DNA of 64,000 nt from NCBI RefSeq assembly GCF_900091515.1, contig NZ_LT607410.1:248001-312000 (forward strand), read 5' to 3'. Of the stretch, positions 45,891 to 55,288 are shown piece after piece. The notes under the pieces were generated by a model, which was not told the DNA's origin, did no database searches, and worked only from the letters and a program-made list of their open reading frames with translations. This DNA is from Micromonospora purpureochromogenes. Its GTDB lineage: Bacteria > Actinomycetota > Actinomycetes > Mycobacteriales > Micromonosporaceae. The first letter of the stretch is position 1; each line of letters starts with the position of its first letter. The translations under genes and the position numbers were made by a program.

Positions 45891-47293
45891 ACCCGCTCCA
45901 CGTCACGCGCCTGCGGCTGCGCGGGCGCCAAGCCGGACAGCACCGGCCGGCGGCCGGACAGGTACAGGCCAGCAAGAACGACAACCCCGAGGGCTAGCCA
46001 GGCCAAGCCGAGGCGCTGCGCGGCGATGTTCGCGTTGACCACCACGTAGGCGAGGATCACGAACCCAATACCGGGCATGACCAGGTGCGCCCACCAGTTG
46101 CCGCTACGTCGGCGAATCAGGTGGTGCACGACCACGGAGACGTGCAGGACCAGGAACGCGACCATCGCCCCAAAGTTGATCAACGATGACAGCAGCGTGA
46201 TCCCGTCGGCGCGGGTGGCCATGTACAGGCCGAGCACCAAAGACACGGCGCCGGTGAGCAGGGTGGCGTTGATCGGCACGTTGCGGCGGATGGACACCTT
46301 CGCCAGGAAGGCGGGCAGTTGCCGGTCGCGAGCCATCGCGTACAACAGCCGGGACGTGGCGACCTGGGCGACCATCGAGTTCGGCAGGCCCCACGCGATG
46401 GCCGTCGCCACCGCGCACAGGGTGGCCAGCCAGCCCCCGCTGGCCACGGCCGTGGCGTCGTAGAAGGCGGTGCCGCTCACGTCGCCCTCGGCCAGCAGCG
46501 CGTCGGAGTCGGGAACGAGCATCGCCGCCAGCCACGTCTGCGCGATAAACAACACCCCCGCCAAGGCCAGGACGGCGCCCATCGCACGGCCGATCCGCCG
46601 GGAACCGCCCTTGGTCTCCTCGGCCAACATGCTGATCCCGTCGAATCCCAGGAAGGACAGCACCGCGATCGACACCGCCCCCGCGACAAGGGACCAGGTG
46701 AAGGTGTCGGCGTTGTAGAACGCCTCCCAACTGAACCGGCCCCTGCCCGAGGCGAGGGCCCAGCCGGCGACGGCCAGGAAGATCGCCAGGACGATCAGCT
46801 CGCCGACGAGCATCACGCGGGTGACCATCGCGGTCATCCGGATGCCGACCGAGTTGACGATCGTGTTGACCGCGACGAACCCGAGCAGCCACAGCCACAC
46901 CGGCACGGCTGGAACGGTGGAGTGCATCGCCACGGACGCCACCAGGTACAGCAGGCCCGGCACGAGGACGTAGTCGAGCAGGATCACCCAGCCGGCCAGG
47001 AAGCCGACCGGCGGGCTGATGCCCCGGCCCGCGTAGTTGTAGACGCTTCCCGACATCGGGAACGCCTTGACCATCTGCGCGTACGAGAACGCAGTGAACA
47101 CCAAAGCCACCACACCGCCCGCGTACGCCAGGGCCACCATGCCGCCGGAGCCGGCGTACACGCTGCCGAAGATCGCCATCGGCGCGATCGGCACCATGTA
47201 CACCAGCCCGTACGCGACCAGGTCCCGGAACCGCAGCCTCCGGGCCAACTCCTGGCGATAGCCGTAGCGCGCCAATTCCTCCTGTGGTTGCAT
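45887..47293 (-). CDS. APC-family amino acid/amine permease
   Basis: The 468-aa protein has about twelve hydrophobic segments and the APC consensus near the N-terminus (FRDLVAYGLVYMVPIAPMAI), followed by FSYAQMVKAFPMSGSVYNYAGR, the second conserved APC block. FLGFDGISMLAEETKGGSRR matches the family's TM6-7 region. It should import amino acids, polyamines or related amines by proton symport. It overlaps the amidase gene by four bases. The upstream region is shared with the divergent peptidase gene and contains the operator-like palindrome at 47411. Confidence 0.92.
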   Translation of the reverse strand: MQPQEELARYGYRQELARRLRFRDLVAYGLVYMVPIAPMAIFGSVYAGSGGMVALAYAGGVVALVFTAFSYAQMVKAFPMSGSVYNYAGRGISPPVGFLAGWVILLDYVLVPGLLYLVASVAMHSTVPAVPVWLWLLGFVAVNTIVNSVGIRMTAMVTRVMLVGELIVLAIFLAVAGWALASGRGRFSWEAFYNADTFTWSLVAGAVSIAVLSFLGFDGISMLAEETKGGSRRIGRAMGAVLALAGVLFIAQTWLAAMLVPDSDALLAEGDVSGTAFYDATAVASGGWLATLCAVATAIAWGLPNSMVAQVATSRLLYAMARDRQLPAFLAKVSIRRNVPINATLLTGAVSLVLGLYMATRADGITLLSSLINFGAMVAFLVLHVSVVVHHLIRRRSGNWWAHLVMPGIGFVILAYVVVNANIAAQRLGLAWLALGVVVLAGLYLSGRRPVLSGLAPAQPQARDVERV

Positions 47294-47647
47294 CGGACCC
47301 CTTCATTGAAGTCGTTATCGGCGGACGGAACATTGATTGCTGCGCCGCCCGTGAATGACCTTTCCGCTTTGAATGGTGGCTCGATTCGAATGGCTTGGTC
47401 GATACCGAATATGCGGACAAGAATTGTTGTCCGCATCGACGTTGCCCCCGCTAGAACGAACGGGCCGGCGGGCAGTTTGCGAGGGGACATCCAGCGGCAG
47501 GGGCAAGGCGCTCGGGCGTAGAGTCGCCACGTCTGAGCACTCGCGCCGGCCCGGAGGACCGAGACTCCCTGGCCTTGCCGGTGCCCCGGCGACTGGTTGA
47601 CGAGCCCGCCGTCGTCCGGTCGCATGGAAGCTGTTCGAGGAGGACCC
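47294..47647. promoter_or_regulatory. Divergent control region between permease and peptidase genes
   Basis: These 354 bases hold no credible gene and must drive both divergent genes. The first 150 bases next to the permease are less GC-rich than coding DNA, and the palindrome described at 47411-47436 lies in the middle. No -10/-35 pair was confidently assigned. Confidence 0.6.
47411..47436. promoter_or_regulatory. Operator-like palindrome, copy 1
   Basis: ATGCGGACAA and its exact complement flank GAATTG. A near-identical palindrome lies at 50985-51009 upstream of the SDR operon. The XRE regulator encoded between the two targets is the likely binder (inference). Confidence 0.75.
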
Positions 47648-49483
47648 GTGAGGCTGGCGGACAGGAACGCTGAAGTGTCCGTGGACGACGCCGTCTGCGC
47701 CTCGGTGAGCTATGACCAACTGCGTACCGGTGCTGACGGCCTGTACTGGTTGGAGACTCGCCCCGAGGCCGGCGGGGGTGCGACGGTGACACGTTGGCGG
47801 CCCGGCGAGGGCAAGCGTGATGTCAGTCCAGAGGGCTTCGATATCAGCAGCGGCGTTCACGCGTACGGAGGCGGATCGTTCGCTGTCATCGAGGGGACGT
47901 TGTGGTGCGTCGGCGGAGATGGCCTCTACCGGAGCCGTCGTCACAGCGAGGAACTCGACCTGGTCAGCCGCGGATCCTTCGGTGACCTGACGATCGGTGA
48001 CGGCGAGTTGTTGGCTGTGCGGGAGTCGGAGCAGGGTGACGAACTCGTCGCGGTGTCTCTCACCGGCGCTCCGCAGATGCGGACTCTCGCCGTATCCCGG
48101 GGGTTCCTCGGCGCGCCTCGGCCGGGTCCGGAGTCGTTGGCCTGGACCGCGTGGAGCGAGCGCGACATGCCCTGGGATGCGTGTGAGGTGTGGGTGGCCT
48201 CCTACTCGCGGCGTGGTCAGGTCGAGGGCCCAGTGAAACTGGCCGGTGGTCCGGATGAGTCTGCGGTGGAGCCGCGGTGGGGACCCGACGGGGCGTTGTA
48301 CTTCGTGTCGGACCGCAGTGGCTGGTGGAACCTCTACCGGTGGGACGGCCTCAAGGTGGAGGCGGTGGCACCGATCGCGGGTGAGTGCGCCGCGGAGCCA
48401 TGGGAGCTGGGTTACGCGTCGTACGGCTTCCTCGACGACGGTCGGATCGTCGTGGCGGTGCAGGAGGGGCCGCGACACCGCCTTGTCGTCATCGAGCCCG
48501 GCGGCACTGTCCGCCCGGTCGACCTCCCGTACACGTCGATCAAGCCGTACCTGGCCGTTCGAGGGAGGACGGTGGCGTTGATCGGATCGTCACCGACCGC
48601 AGCCCCGCAGGTAGCGCTTGTGCACCTAGCTGGTGCCGATCCCCAGGTGGAGGTGCTTGCCAGGTCGGAGCACGCCGCACTCGACGGGGCGCGAGTATCG
48701 ACGCCGACGGAGCTGCGCGTTCGAGTGGCGAGTGATCGGGAGGTGCTTGCCCTGGTCTATCCGCCGACGGGCTCGGCGGCGGACTGGCGGGCACCGGTGA
48801 TCGTCCGGGCGCATCCCGGGCCTACCGCCTCCTGCCTGCTGCGCCTGGACTGGCAGACGCAGTTCTTCACCAGTCGCGGGTTCGCCGTCGTTGATGTCGA
48901 CTACCTGGGTAGCACCGGATACGGCCGGGCGTTCCGGGAATCGCTGTACGGCCGGTGGGGTCTCGACGACGTCGATGACTGCGCGGCGGTGGCGGTTCAC
49001 CTGCTGTCGACCGGGCGGGCGGCGCCCGGGCAGGTGTTCATCCGTGGTGCCAGCGCCGGCGGATACACCGCGTTGCACGCGGTGGCACAGGACGGCCCGT
49101 TCGCCGCAGCCACCGCCGTGTCGGCGATCGTGGATCCTGACCGGTGGGCGGAGACGGTGCCGCGGTTCCAGCGGGCGCACGCGATGCGGCTGCGAGGTGG
49201 TGCCGGCCGGGTCCGTGCCGCCGCTGTCCAGCGGCCGGTGCTGCTCATTCATGGCACCGCCGACGAGGTGGCCGTGGTCGAGGATGTGCGCGAACTCGCC
49301 GACGAGTTGACGTCTCTCGGCATGGCGCCGGAGGTCTTGCTCCTTCCTGATGTCGGTCACTACGTGGCGGCGTCCCGTCGAGCGGGTGCGGCGCTGGAGG
49401 CAGAGCTGGCTCACTACCGCTCGGTGATGGCGGATGCGGCCAACGGTCACGGGGGTTACACAGCGGCCAGCGGTAGTCGGTGA
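47648..49483 (+). CDS. S9-family (prolyl oligopeptidase-type) serine peptidase
   Basis: The 611-aa protein has an N-terminal beta-propeller (repeats such as PRWGPDGALYFVSDRSGWWN) and a C-terminal alpha/beta-hydrolase domain. Catalytic residues are visible: Ser in RGASAGGYTALHA, Asp in LLIHGTADEVAVVED and His in LPDVGHYVAASRR. This is the layout of acylaminoacyl-peptidase/DPP-like S9 enzymes, cytoplasmic, cleaving short peptides. The GTG at 47648 is favoured by GAGGAGG six bases upstream; an in-frame ATG at 47624 is possible. The last 28 bases overlap the XRE gene on the other strand. The palindrome at 47411 is 212 bases upstream. It could process a peptide handled by the regulon. Confidence 0.92.
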   Translation: MRLADRNAEVSVDDAVCASVSYDQLRTGADGLYWLETRPEAGGGATVTRWRPGEGKRDVSPEGFDISSGVHAYGGGSFAVIEGTLWCVGGDGLYRSRRHSEELDLVSRGSFGDLTIGDGELLAVRESEQGDELVAVSLTGAPQMRTLAVSRGFLGAPRPGPESLAWTAWSERDMPWDACEVWVASYSRRGQVEGPVKLAGGPDESAVEPRWGPDGALYFVSDRSGWWNLYRWDGLKVEAVAPIAGECAAEPWELGYASYGFLDDGRIVVAVQEGPRHRLVVIEPGGTVRPVDLPYTSIKPYLAVRGRTVALIGSSPTAAPQVALVHLAGADPQVEVLARSEHAALDGARVSTPTELRVRVASDREVLALVYPPTGSAADWRAPVIVRAHPGPTASCLLRLDWQTQFFTSRGFAVVDVDYLGSTGYGRAFRESLYGRWGLDDVDDCAAVAVHLLSTGRAAPGQVFIRGASAGGYTALHAVAQDGPFAAATAVSAIVDPDRWAETVPRFQRAHAMRLRGGAGRVRAAAVQRPVLLIHGTADEVAVVEDVRELADELTSLGMAPEVLLLPDVGHYVAASRRAGAALEAELAHYRSVMADAANGHGGYTAASGSR

Positions 49484-50841
49484 CGCACGTACTCGCCGAA
49501 CTCGCGGACCTCCGGCTCGCACCGGTAGGGCTCGAGGTCGGCCTGTACCTCGACGATGCGCTGCAGGCAGCGGTGTGAGGTGGTTCGTGCGGCGTAGTCA
49601 ACTGCCTCGCGTGCGGTGGCGCAGGCTTCGTCGATGCGGCCGGCAGCGGCCAGGGACGAGGCCAGGAGCGCGGTGTCGATGGCGAGCCGCCGGACATGGG
49701 TGGGGCTCAGCGCGTTGAGGGCGTCGCCCAGGTGCCGCTGGGTCTGCTGCGGTCGGCCCAGGTCGTGGAAGCAGTGCGCGATCTCGTCGGCGAGGTACGC
49801 CGCGTCGAAGTACCGGATCCACGCCGGCTCGTCCTCGAGCCTGCTGCGGGCCAGTTGCCTCTCCGCGACGTCGAGGTGGGTCAGGCAGTCGCCCTCGCGC
49901 CCAAGGCGGGCGTGCGTACGCGCCACCACCGCGTGCAGCGCGGCTGCCACAGCAGGCGTCGCCTGGGCTTCGCTTCCTCTCACCGCCGTCAACGCCATGC
50001 GCCGTGCCGGCTCAGGGTGCCCGCAGTGCAGCGCGAGGTGGCCAATATTCACGGCGAGCAGGTAGCTGCCGTACAGGCGGTCATCGGCAGCTTCCGTCAG
50101 ACGCAGAGCGCGAAGGTAGCGGCGCTGCGCGAGGCCATGAGCGCCGATGTCGACCGCCTGGTAGCCACACAACTCGAAGAATCCCGCCGCCAGGGTGTAG
50201 AGGTGCCGACCAACAGCCTCGGAGATGGGAGTGTTTGCCAGCAGCCGATTCAGTTCGCCTTCGACATACCGCTGCACCTGGGCATGGACTCGTCCGGCGC
50301 CGTGGGTGTGGTCCAACTGCCGGAACATCGCCAGAGCGGTCTCCACCGAGTGAAGATCCTCATCGTCAACCTGGTCAGGCGAACCGGGTCGTCCGGCCAC
50401 GGGCACCCGGGGTCCCGCCGGAGCGTTCAGCCAGTCCAGAGCGGCGCGATCCAGGACACCAGGTTGGAACGGAACCCGAGCGACCATCTCGGCCAGCCCC
50501 GACGTTTCTGCCGGACGACCGGACAGCACGCTGCTGAGGCCGCCGCCACCGGCTGGTGAGGCGGTCGGCTTGCCTTCGCTGGTCCGGTTCTTGTCGAGCA
50601 GCGGCAGCAGGCGCATCAGGGAGCCGCCGGTCGCCAGCGCCTTGTCGCAGGCCTCGACGAACTCTCGGGAGGGGAACCGGTCGGCCGTCTCCACACGACG
50701 CACCAGATCGGCACTGAAACGGATCATGGTGCCCAGCCGCGCCTGCGAGAGATTGGCGCGTTCGCGGAGCCGACGCAGTTCGGCGCCGAAGAAGTGGCGC
50801 TCGGACAGGGACGGCTGGAGCGCCCGCGGGGTCTGGCCCAT
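49456..50841 (-). CDS. XRE-family regulator with helical C-terminal sensor
   Basis: The 461-aa protein has an N-terminal XRE helix-turn-helix (GAELRRLRERANLSQARLGTM, then VRRVETADRFPSREFVEACD). A long helical C-terminal part resembles TPR-like sensor domains of actinomycete regulators (HGLAQRRYLRALRLTEAADD, CTAREAVDYAARTTSHR). I chose ATG 50841, preceded by AAAGGCGG, over an upstream in-frame start. Its gene lies between two promoter regions carrying matching palindromes (47411 and 50985), and it diverges from the SDR operon. It probably represses or activates both and its own promoter (inference). Confidence 0.88.
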   Translation of the reverse strand: MGQTPRALQPSLSERHFFGAELRRLRERANLSQARLGTMIRFSADLVRRVETADRFPSREFVEACDKALATGGSLMRLLPLLDKNRTSEGKPTASPAGGGGLSSVLSGRPAETSGLAEMVARVPFQPGVLDRAALDWLNAPAGPRVPVAGRPGSPDQVDDEDLHSVETALAMFRQLDHTHGAGRVHAQVQRYVEGELNRLLANTPISEAVGRHLYTLAAGFFELCGYQAVDIGAHGLAQRRYLRALRLTEAADDRLYGSYLLAVNIGHLALHCGHPEPARRMALTAVRGSEAQATPAVAAALHAVVARTHARLGREGDCLTHLDVAERQLARSRLEDEPAWIRYFDAAYLADEIAHCFHDLGRPQQTQRHLGDALNALSPTHVRRLAIDTALLASSLAAAGRIDEACATAREAVDYAARTTSHRCLQRIVEVQADLEPYRCEPEVREFGEYVRHRLPLAAV

Positions 50842-50984
50842 GGCACCGCCTTTCGGGCTGCTCGCAGCCTTATGGCATTGAGCAGCGTGGACATCGCGCA
50901 CATAGGGTCACTCAGTGTTCAGCGCGGCGCAACCAGGAACGCCGGGAACAGCGCAACATGGCCGCCAGCCAAAAGGCGCGCCGT

Positions 50985-51009
50985 ATGCGGACAACCACTT
51001 CGTCCGCAT
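50985..51009. promoter_or_regulatory. Operator-like palindrome, copy 2
   Basis: ATGCGGAC and its complement lie 9 bases apart. The site is between the XRE gene and the SDR operon, about 100 bases before the SDR start. It shares the same arms as copy 1, with a spacer one base shorter. Confidence 0.75.
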
Positions 51010-51110
51010 GCTCGGCATTCACGACAGCCACTCTGAGGGCGAGTGTGAAGAGACGGGGCGCGACCGCTCGTCAGATCCGCCCTGGCTTTTCACGACCCTG
51101 GGAGGTGCCA

Positions 51111-51815
51111 GTGGAGCACGAGACAGTTCCATCCGCCCTGATCGTGACGGGTGCCGGGCGGGGTATCGGGCTCGCCACCGTGCGAGCGATCACGAGCAGG
51201 GGCCTCCCCGTGTACGGGCTCGATATTCATGTGCCCGCAGACGTTCCACGCGGAGACCAGGGCCCTTCCTGGCACGACGTTGACGTCGCGGACGAGCAGC
51301 AGGTGCGGTCGTTCTTCGCCGATCACGTCAAGCCGGGATCGTTGGGTGGGCTGGTGAACTGCGCGGGAGCGGTGGAGCGCACCTCGATCATCGATGCGGA
51401 CGTCGCGGAGTGGGAGCGGATGCTCGCGGTCAATCTGAGCTCCGCTTTCCTGGTGATCCGTGAGTTCGTCGCGTACGCCGCCGCTCCTGCCGCCATCGTC
51501 AACGTAAGTTCCGTCAACGCCCACTTCGGGCACCTGGAGCGACTCGGGTACGCGGTCGCCAAAGGCGGCGTGGAGGCGCTCACCCGAGTGACCGCCCGGC
51601 AACTGGCCGACCGAGGCATCCGCGTCAACACGGTCGTGCCGGGCGCGATCGCCACACAGATGACCCCCGACAAGGCCGCCGGTCACCGCTGCCTTCTCAG
51701 GCGCTGCGGTGAACCGGAAGAGGTGGCGGACGCGATCACCTTTCTGCTGTCGCCGAGGGCGTCGTACATCACCGGCAGCACGCTGCACGTCGACGGAGGA
51801 CTGGGACTGCGATGA
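51111..51815 (+). CDS. Short-chain dehydrogenase/reductase (SDR)
   Basis: The 234-aa protein is a classical SDR: NAD(P)-binding TGAGRGIGLATV near the N-terminus, LVNCAGA, catalytic Ser in IVNVSSVNAHFG and YxxxK in YAVAKGG, and a C-terminal ITGSTLHVDGG. It should oxidise or reduce an alcohol/ketone using NAD(P). The GTG at 51111 has GGGAGG at good spacing. It is the first gene of a six-gene operon in which every junction overlaps. It follows the palindrome at 50985, so it is probably under the XRE regulator. Confidence 0.93.
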   Translation: MEHETVPSALIVTGAGRGIGLATVRAITSRGLPVYGLDIHVPADVPRGDQGPSWHDVDVADEQQVRSFFADHVKPGSLGGLVNCAGAVERTSIIDADVAEWERMLAVNLSSAFLVIREFVAYAAAPAAIVNVSSVNAHFGHLERLGYAVAKGGVEALTRVTARQLADRGIRVNTVVPGAIATQMTPDKAAGHRCLLRRCGEPEEVADAITFLLSPRASYITGSTLHVDGGLGLR

Positions 51816-52612
51816 CGACTACCCACGGCGGTATCACCGAGATCGACTACGCGGCCATGATTCGCGCGCTGAACCAGATCCACTACGCGGGTGAGACGTC
51901 GTTCTACGACACCGCACCGCTGCGTCCCTGCGAGGAGGCGCTCTACCACCGGCTCGACGCGGGAGCGCGGATCCTCGATGTGGGGTGCGGTGCCGGTCGT
52001 GTGACCCGGGCGATAACCGCACTGGGTGGCAGCATCGCCGGCGTCGACATCAACGAGGCCACCTTGGCCGCTGCCCGGGTCGCGTGCCCGAACGGCACCT
52101 TCGTGCTCGGCAGCATGAACGCCCTGCCGCTACCGGCAGACAGCTTCGACCAGGTGTGGTGCCTCCGCTTCTCCTTCAACGCGCTGGCCACCGAGGCCGA
52201 GCGGGTGGAGACCCTGCACGAGATGTGGCGGGTGTGCGCCCCGGGAGGCACCGTCCTGGTGGAGACGTTCAACTGGCACTACGCCGGCCGGTTCGGGCTT
52301 GTTCGTATCGCCAACCTGCTGGACCTGGCCGCGCGCGCTGCGCGATGGCGGGGGCAGCGTCTGACCGGCTCACGGCCGCTGCCCACGCGCGACATCATCT
52401 ATCTCGCCAACAAGGCCAGCGGAGCGGCGCCCGGCTACGCCCACCTCACCACCGCCCAGGAGCTGTATCTCCTCGCGGCAGCGTGCGGCATCCGGCAGTA
52501 CGCGACCGTGACATCGGAGGAGGGTGTCGTGTCGACCCCGGCGCCCCCGGTGCGCGGCAGACACCGTCGGTACTCGATGTGGCTCGTCCTCCGTAAGCCC
52601 GGGGAGCGGTGA
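51812..52612 (+). CDS. SAM-dependent methyltransferase
   Basis: The 266-aa protein has a class I methyltransferase core: ILDVGCGAGRVTRAI (SAM-binding), IAGVDINEATLAAARVA, LPLPADSFDQVWCLR and GGTVLVETFNW. The ATG start overlaps the SDR stop (ATGA). The C-terminal ~90 residues (RARRWRGQRL-like basic stretch, then YLLAAACGIRQYATV) are variable, and the substrate is unknown. Within this operon it may methylate a small molecule. Confidence 0.92.
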   Translation: MTTTHGGITEIDYAAMIRALNQIHYAGETSFYDTAPLRPCEEALYHRLDAGARILDVGCGAGRVTRAITALGGSIAGVDINEATLAAARVACPNGTFVLGSMNALPLPADSFDQVWCLRFSFNALATEAERVETLHEMWRVCAPGGTVLVETFNWHYAGRFGLVRIANLLDLAARAARWRGQRLTGSRPLPTRDIIYLANKASGAAPGYAHLTTAQELYLLAAACGIRQYATVTSEEGVVSTPAPPVRGRHRRYSMWLVLRKPGER

Positions 52613-53535
52613 TGAGTCTTCTGAAAGCCGGCAACCGCGCGCTGGAGATACGGATTGCTGAGTCGGCACCACGCTGCCTGCGGCGCTTTGTCGCCCGACT
52701 CGCTGACACAGAGCTGCCGACAATACCGACCGGGCAGGTTATGCAGGTACGTGGTGGACACCAGACCCGGCTGACCGTCGACGTCGACAGAGGTGAGGTC
52801 CTACTGGAACTGGCTACGGACCTAGCTGGCGATCCCGCCGCGCTGGAGATCGGGGTACTCCAGGCCGCGGCACGATCCGTGGCCGTCATGAAGGACGTAG
52901 AACTGGCGCTCCTGCACGGGAGTGCAGTGACCGCAGACGGCGGACGGTCCGCCATAGCGGTGCTGGACGGCGGACGTGGGCAGGGCAAGACGTCCCTCGC
53001 GCTGGGCGTGGCCGCTCGCGGAGGCAGCCTGCTGGTCGACGAGTTCGCCTTCACCGTCTTCCCCGGCGGCCAGCCCTGCGTCGTACCCATGCCCACCCTG
53101 CCCTGGCACGTACGCGCCGACATGGCGCCGCTGCTGGCACCCCACGCCACCGAACGGCTCCTCTACCCGGTCGATCTTCCCGCCCCCACCACGGACGGAA
53201 ACCGCCCACTGCCACTGAACCTCATCGTCATTCCGGATCACGGCCTTGCGCCCGGCGAGCTGCGTGAGGCGCCAGCTCTCGCCGCCCGGGATCTGCTGCG
53301 CGCCGCTGTGAACGACCACGAGGCGAAGCTACGCGACCCGACTCTGGACCACGTCTCGATCTTTTCCTCGGCCGACGATGTCACCATCAGCAGCAGTCTT
53401 CCCGCATTCAACTCCGGGGAGAAGGCGCTCGACGCACTGGCCGCTGTACCGGTCATCCGCGTCGGCATCGGCAACCCAGATGATCTGCCCGCCAGCGTCA
53501 CCGCGGTGATCCGCCGGATAAGGGGAGCATCGTGA
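52612..53535 (+). CDS. HprK-like P-loop kinase/ATPase
   Basis: The 307-aa protein has a P-loop GGRGQGKTSLALGVAARGG at about residue 120, followed by SLLVDEFAFTVF. This is the arrangement of HPr kinase/phosphorylase-like and PEP carboxykinase-like proteins found in many secondary-metabolite and peptide clusters. The N-terminal 110 residues are a separate domain. The ATG shares bases with the methyltransferase stop and has GGGGAG upstream. The substrate is unknown. A role as phosphotransferase on a peptide or metabolite is a family-based guess. Confidence 0.78.
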   Translation: MSLLKAGNRALEIRIAESAPRCLRRFVARLADTELPTIPTGQVMQVRGGHQTRLTVDVDRGEVLLELATDLAGDPAALEIGVLQAAARSVAVMKDVELALLHGSAVTADGGRSAIAVLDGGRGQGKTSLALGVAARGGSLLVDEFAFTVFPGGQPCVVPMPTLPWHVRADMAPLLAPHATERLLYPVDLPAPTTDGNRPLPLNLIVIPDHGLAPGELREAPALAARDLLRAAVNDHEAKLRDPTLDHVSIFSSADDVTISSSLPAFNSGEKALDALAAVPVIRVGIGNPDDLPASVTAVIRRIRGAS

Positions 53536-54098
53536 TGCGGCAGCCAGACACACCTCCGATGCTCCTCCTCGCCGGTACCAGCGAGGCCGGAAAGTCGAGC
53601 GCAGGCGAGTATCTGGCCGCCCTCGGCGCGCACCGCGTCAAGATCAGGAATATCCTCGTGCGACTCACCTCAGGCCGACAGGCCTACCACGAAGGGGTGG
53701 AGACCCGGGAAGACTTCGGGTACGACGAGTTCGTCTCGAAACTCCTCGAACTGCCCGACGGTGGCGAGACGCCCTTGGCAGTCGAGAGCTTCATCGATGC
53801 CGGTTTGGCTACGACTGTGAAGCGAAAGTGGCCGGCGCCATGCTCGATCATCTTCATCACCGCACCAGAACTCGTCCGCGTCAGGCGCCTGGCAGAGGCC
53901 CGGGGGCTGACCGCCGACGAGGCTCGACGCATCATCCGACGCAAGGACGAGCGGAAACGCGTCCACGAACAGATCCCGGCCTGGCGCGCCATTACCGATC
54001 ATTGGGTCGACAACACCGCCGACATCATCACCTTCAGGGCTCGTCTGCGCGACGCGTTCCAGAGCATCCAGCCATTCTCGGGAGGCCTCCAGCCATGA
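53535..54098 (+). CDS. Small P-loop nucleotide/nucleoside-kinase-like protein
   Basis: The 187-aa protein has Walker A AGTSEAGKSSAGEYLA near the N-terminus and IIFITAPELVRVRRLAEARGL later, the pattern of dephospho-CoA/nucleoside kinases with an Arg-rich lid (ARRIIRRKDERKR). It is shorter than a typical thymidylate kinase. The substrate is not predictable. The GTG at 53532 and ATG at 53535 are alternatives; ATG fits the AGGGGAG site. It overlaps both neighbours. Confidence 0.8.
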   Translation: MRQPDTPPMLLLAGTSEAGKSSAGEYLAALGAHRVKIRNILVRLTSGRQAYHEGVETREDFGYDEFVSKLLELPDGGETPLAVESFIDAGLATTVKRKWPAPCSIIFITAPELVRVRRLAEARGLTADEARRIIRRKDERKRVHEQIPAWRAITDHWVDNTADIITFRARLRDAFQSIQPFSGGLQP

Positions 54099-55288
54099 CT
54101 CGTCGATACGCCTCCTCCGGTGCCGTCGTCGCAACCGAGGACCTCAGCTCCCCTCACATCCTGCTCCTCGATCAGATCCGCAAGACCGGTGAACGACAGA
54201 CCGTCGCCCCCAAGGGCCGACTGGAGCCGGGCGAGGCGCCACTTCATGCAGCCAAAAGGGAGGTGGCCGAGGAAGCCGGACTAACCGACACGCACTACAG
54301 CGCGTATCTCGGGCAGGAGGCATACAGGTTCACCGACAACGACGGCACACCAGCCGCGAAGACCGTCGACTGGTTCCTATTCACGACAGCCACCACCGCC
54401 ACGACGCCGGCCCGGGACGAAGGCTTCGTCCAGGCCCGCTGGCTCGACGCTCTCGCCGCCCGGCAGGCCGCCAGCCATCCCCAGTTCCAGCAGATGCTGG
54501 ATCGCGCCCTTGCCGTCATCACCTGGCGTGCCGCTCATCCCCTGCCGTTCAGCCGGACACTCAGCCGCCTGGTCAACCAGGTGGCAGCAGAGGCTCAGGC
54601 CGCCATCGCTGGACATCCGGATGCCGGAGTCGGGTTGTGTGGATCCGCGGCACGAGGAGACTTTATCGAGGGCTGGAGCGACGTCGACTTCATCGCCTGG
54701 AACCTGCCCCCCACGTCGGCCGCCGCCACGGCGCTCCACGAGATCGTCAGCGAAGCGGCCCAACGCCACGGTCCTCGCGCGTCCCTGCACCTCGCCGACA
54801 GCCACGGGGGCGACGCCCGTCGCCTCGGCCCGCTGTACGACATGAAAATGCATTCGGTGGTGCGCCGCGTAGGGCTCGACACCGCCGTGATCGCAGGTGC
54901 TGCCCCTACCCCCACCACCTCTCCAGAACTGACCGACCTCGCTGGTGACCTTGCCGTACTGCACGAGTTCGCCGTCACCCGTCTGGCCGCGAGCCACCGC
55001 ACAGGATCGGAACGCGAGGACACCGCACGCCGGGTGTTGTCCGTCCTGTCGAGCGCCGGTCGGCTGCTCGTCACACGCCGAGCGCCAGAAGTAGGCCTGC
55101 GGCTTCCCGACGTGATCGAGGCGCTACGCGACCGGCCCGACAGCCAGCTCAGACTGCTCCTCGGGGACTACGACGCCTACCGCCGCGCAGGCGCAAGCGA
55201 CATAGAGCAGGCCGAGCGGCTCGCCGCCCGCGTGCCGGGTGCGCTCGCGGCCACGAAACGCGTGATCGAACAGTCGGCATCCCGATGA
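54095..55288 (+). CDS. Fusion of Nudix hydrolase and nucleotidyltransferase
   Basis: The 397-aa protein starts with a complete Nudix box at residues 41-63 (Gx5E then REVAEEAGL, with G41, E47, R55, E56, E59, E60 all present). From about residue 180 it carries a nucleotidyltransferase (GSAARGDFIEGWSDVDF, the GS...SDxD signature) with a helical C-terminal part. Nudix enzymes hydrolyse nucleoside diphosphate-X bonds; the other domain transfers a nucleotide. A fusion suggests one substrate is trimmed and re-nucleotidylated, or one domain proofreads the other. ATG 54095 overlaps the preceding stop. Confidence 0.9.
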   Translation: MTRRYASSGAVVATEDLSSPHILLLDQIRKTGERQTVAPKGRLEPGEAPLHAAKREVAEEAGLTDTHYSAYLGQEAYRFTDNDGTPAAKTVDWFLFTTATTATTPARDEGFVQARWLDALAARQAASHPQFQQMLDRALAVITWRAAHPLPFSRTLSRLVNQVAAEAQAAIAGHPDAGVGLCGSAARGDFIEGWSDVDFIAWNLPPTSAAATALHEIVSEAAQRHGPRASLHLADSHGGDARRLGPLYDMKMHSVVRRVGLDTAVIAGAAPTPTTSPELTDLAGDLAVLHEFAVTRLAASHRTGSEREDTARRVLSVLSSAGRLLVTRRAPEVGLRLPDVIEALRDRPDSQLRLLLGDYDAYRRAGASDIEQAERLAARVPGALAATKRVIEQSASR

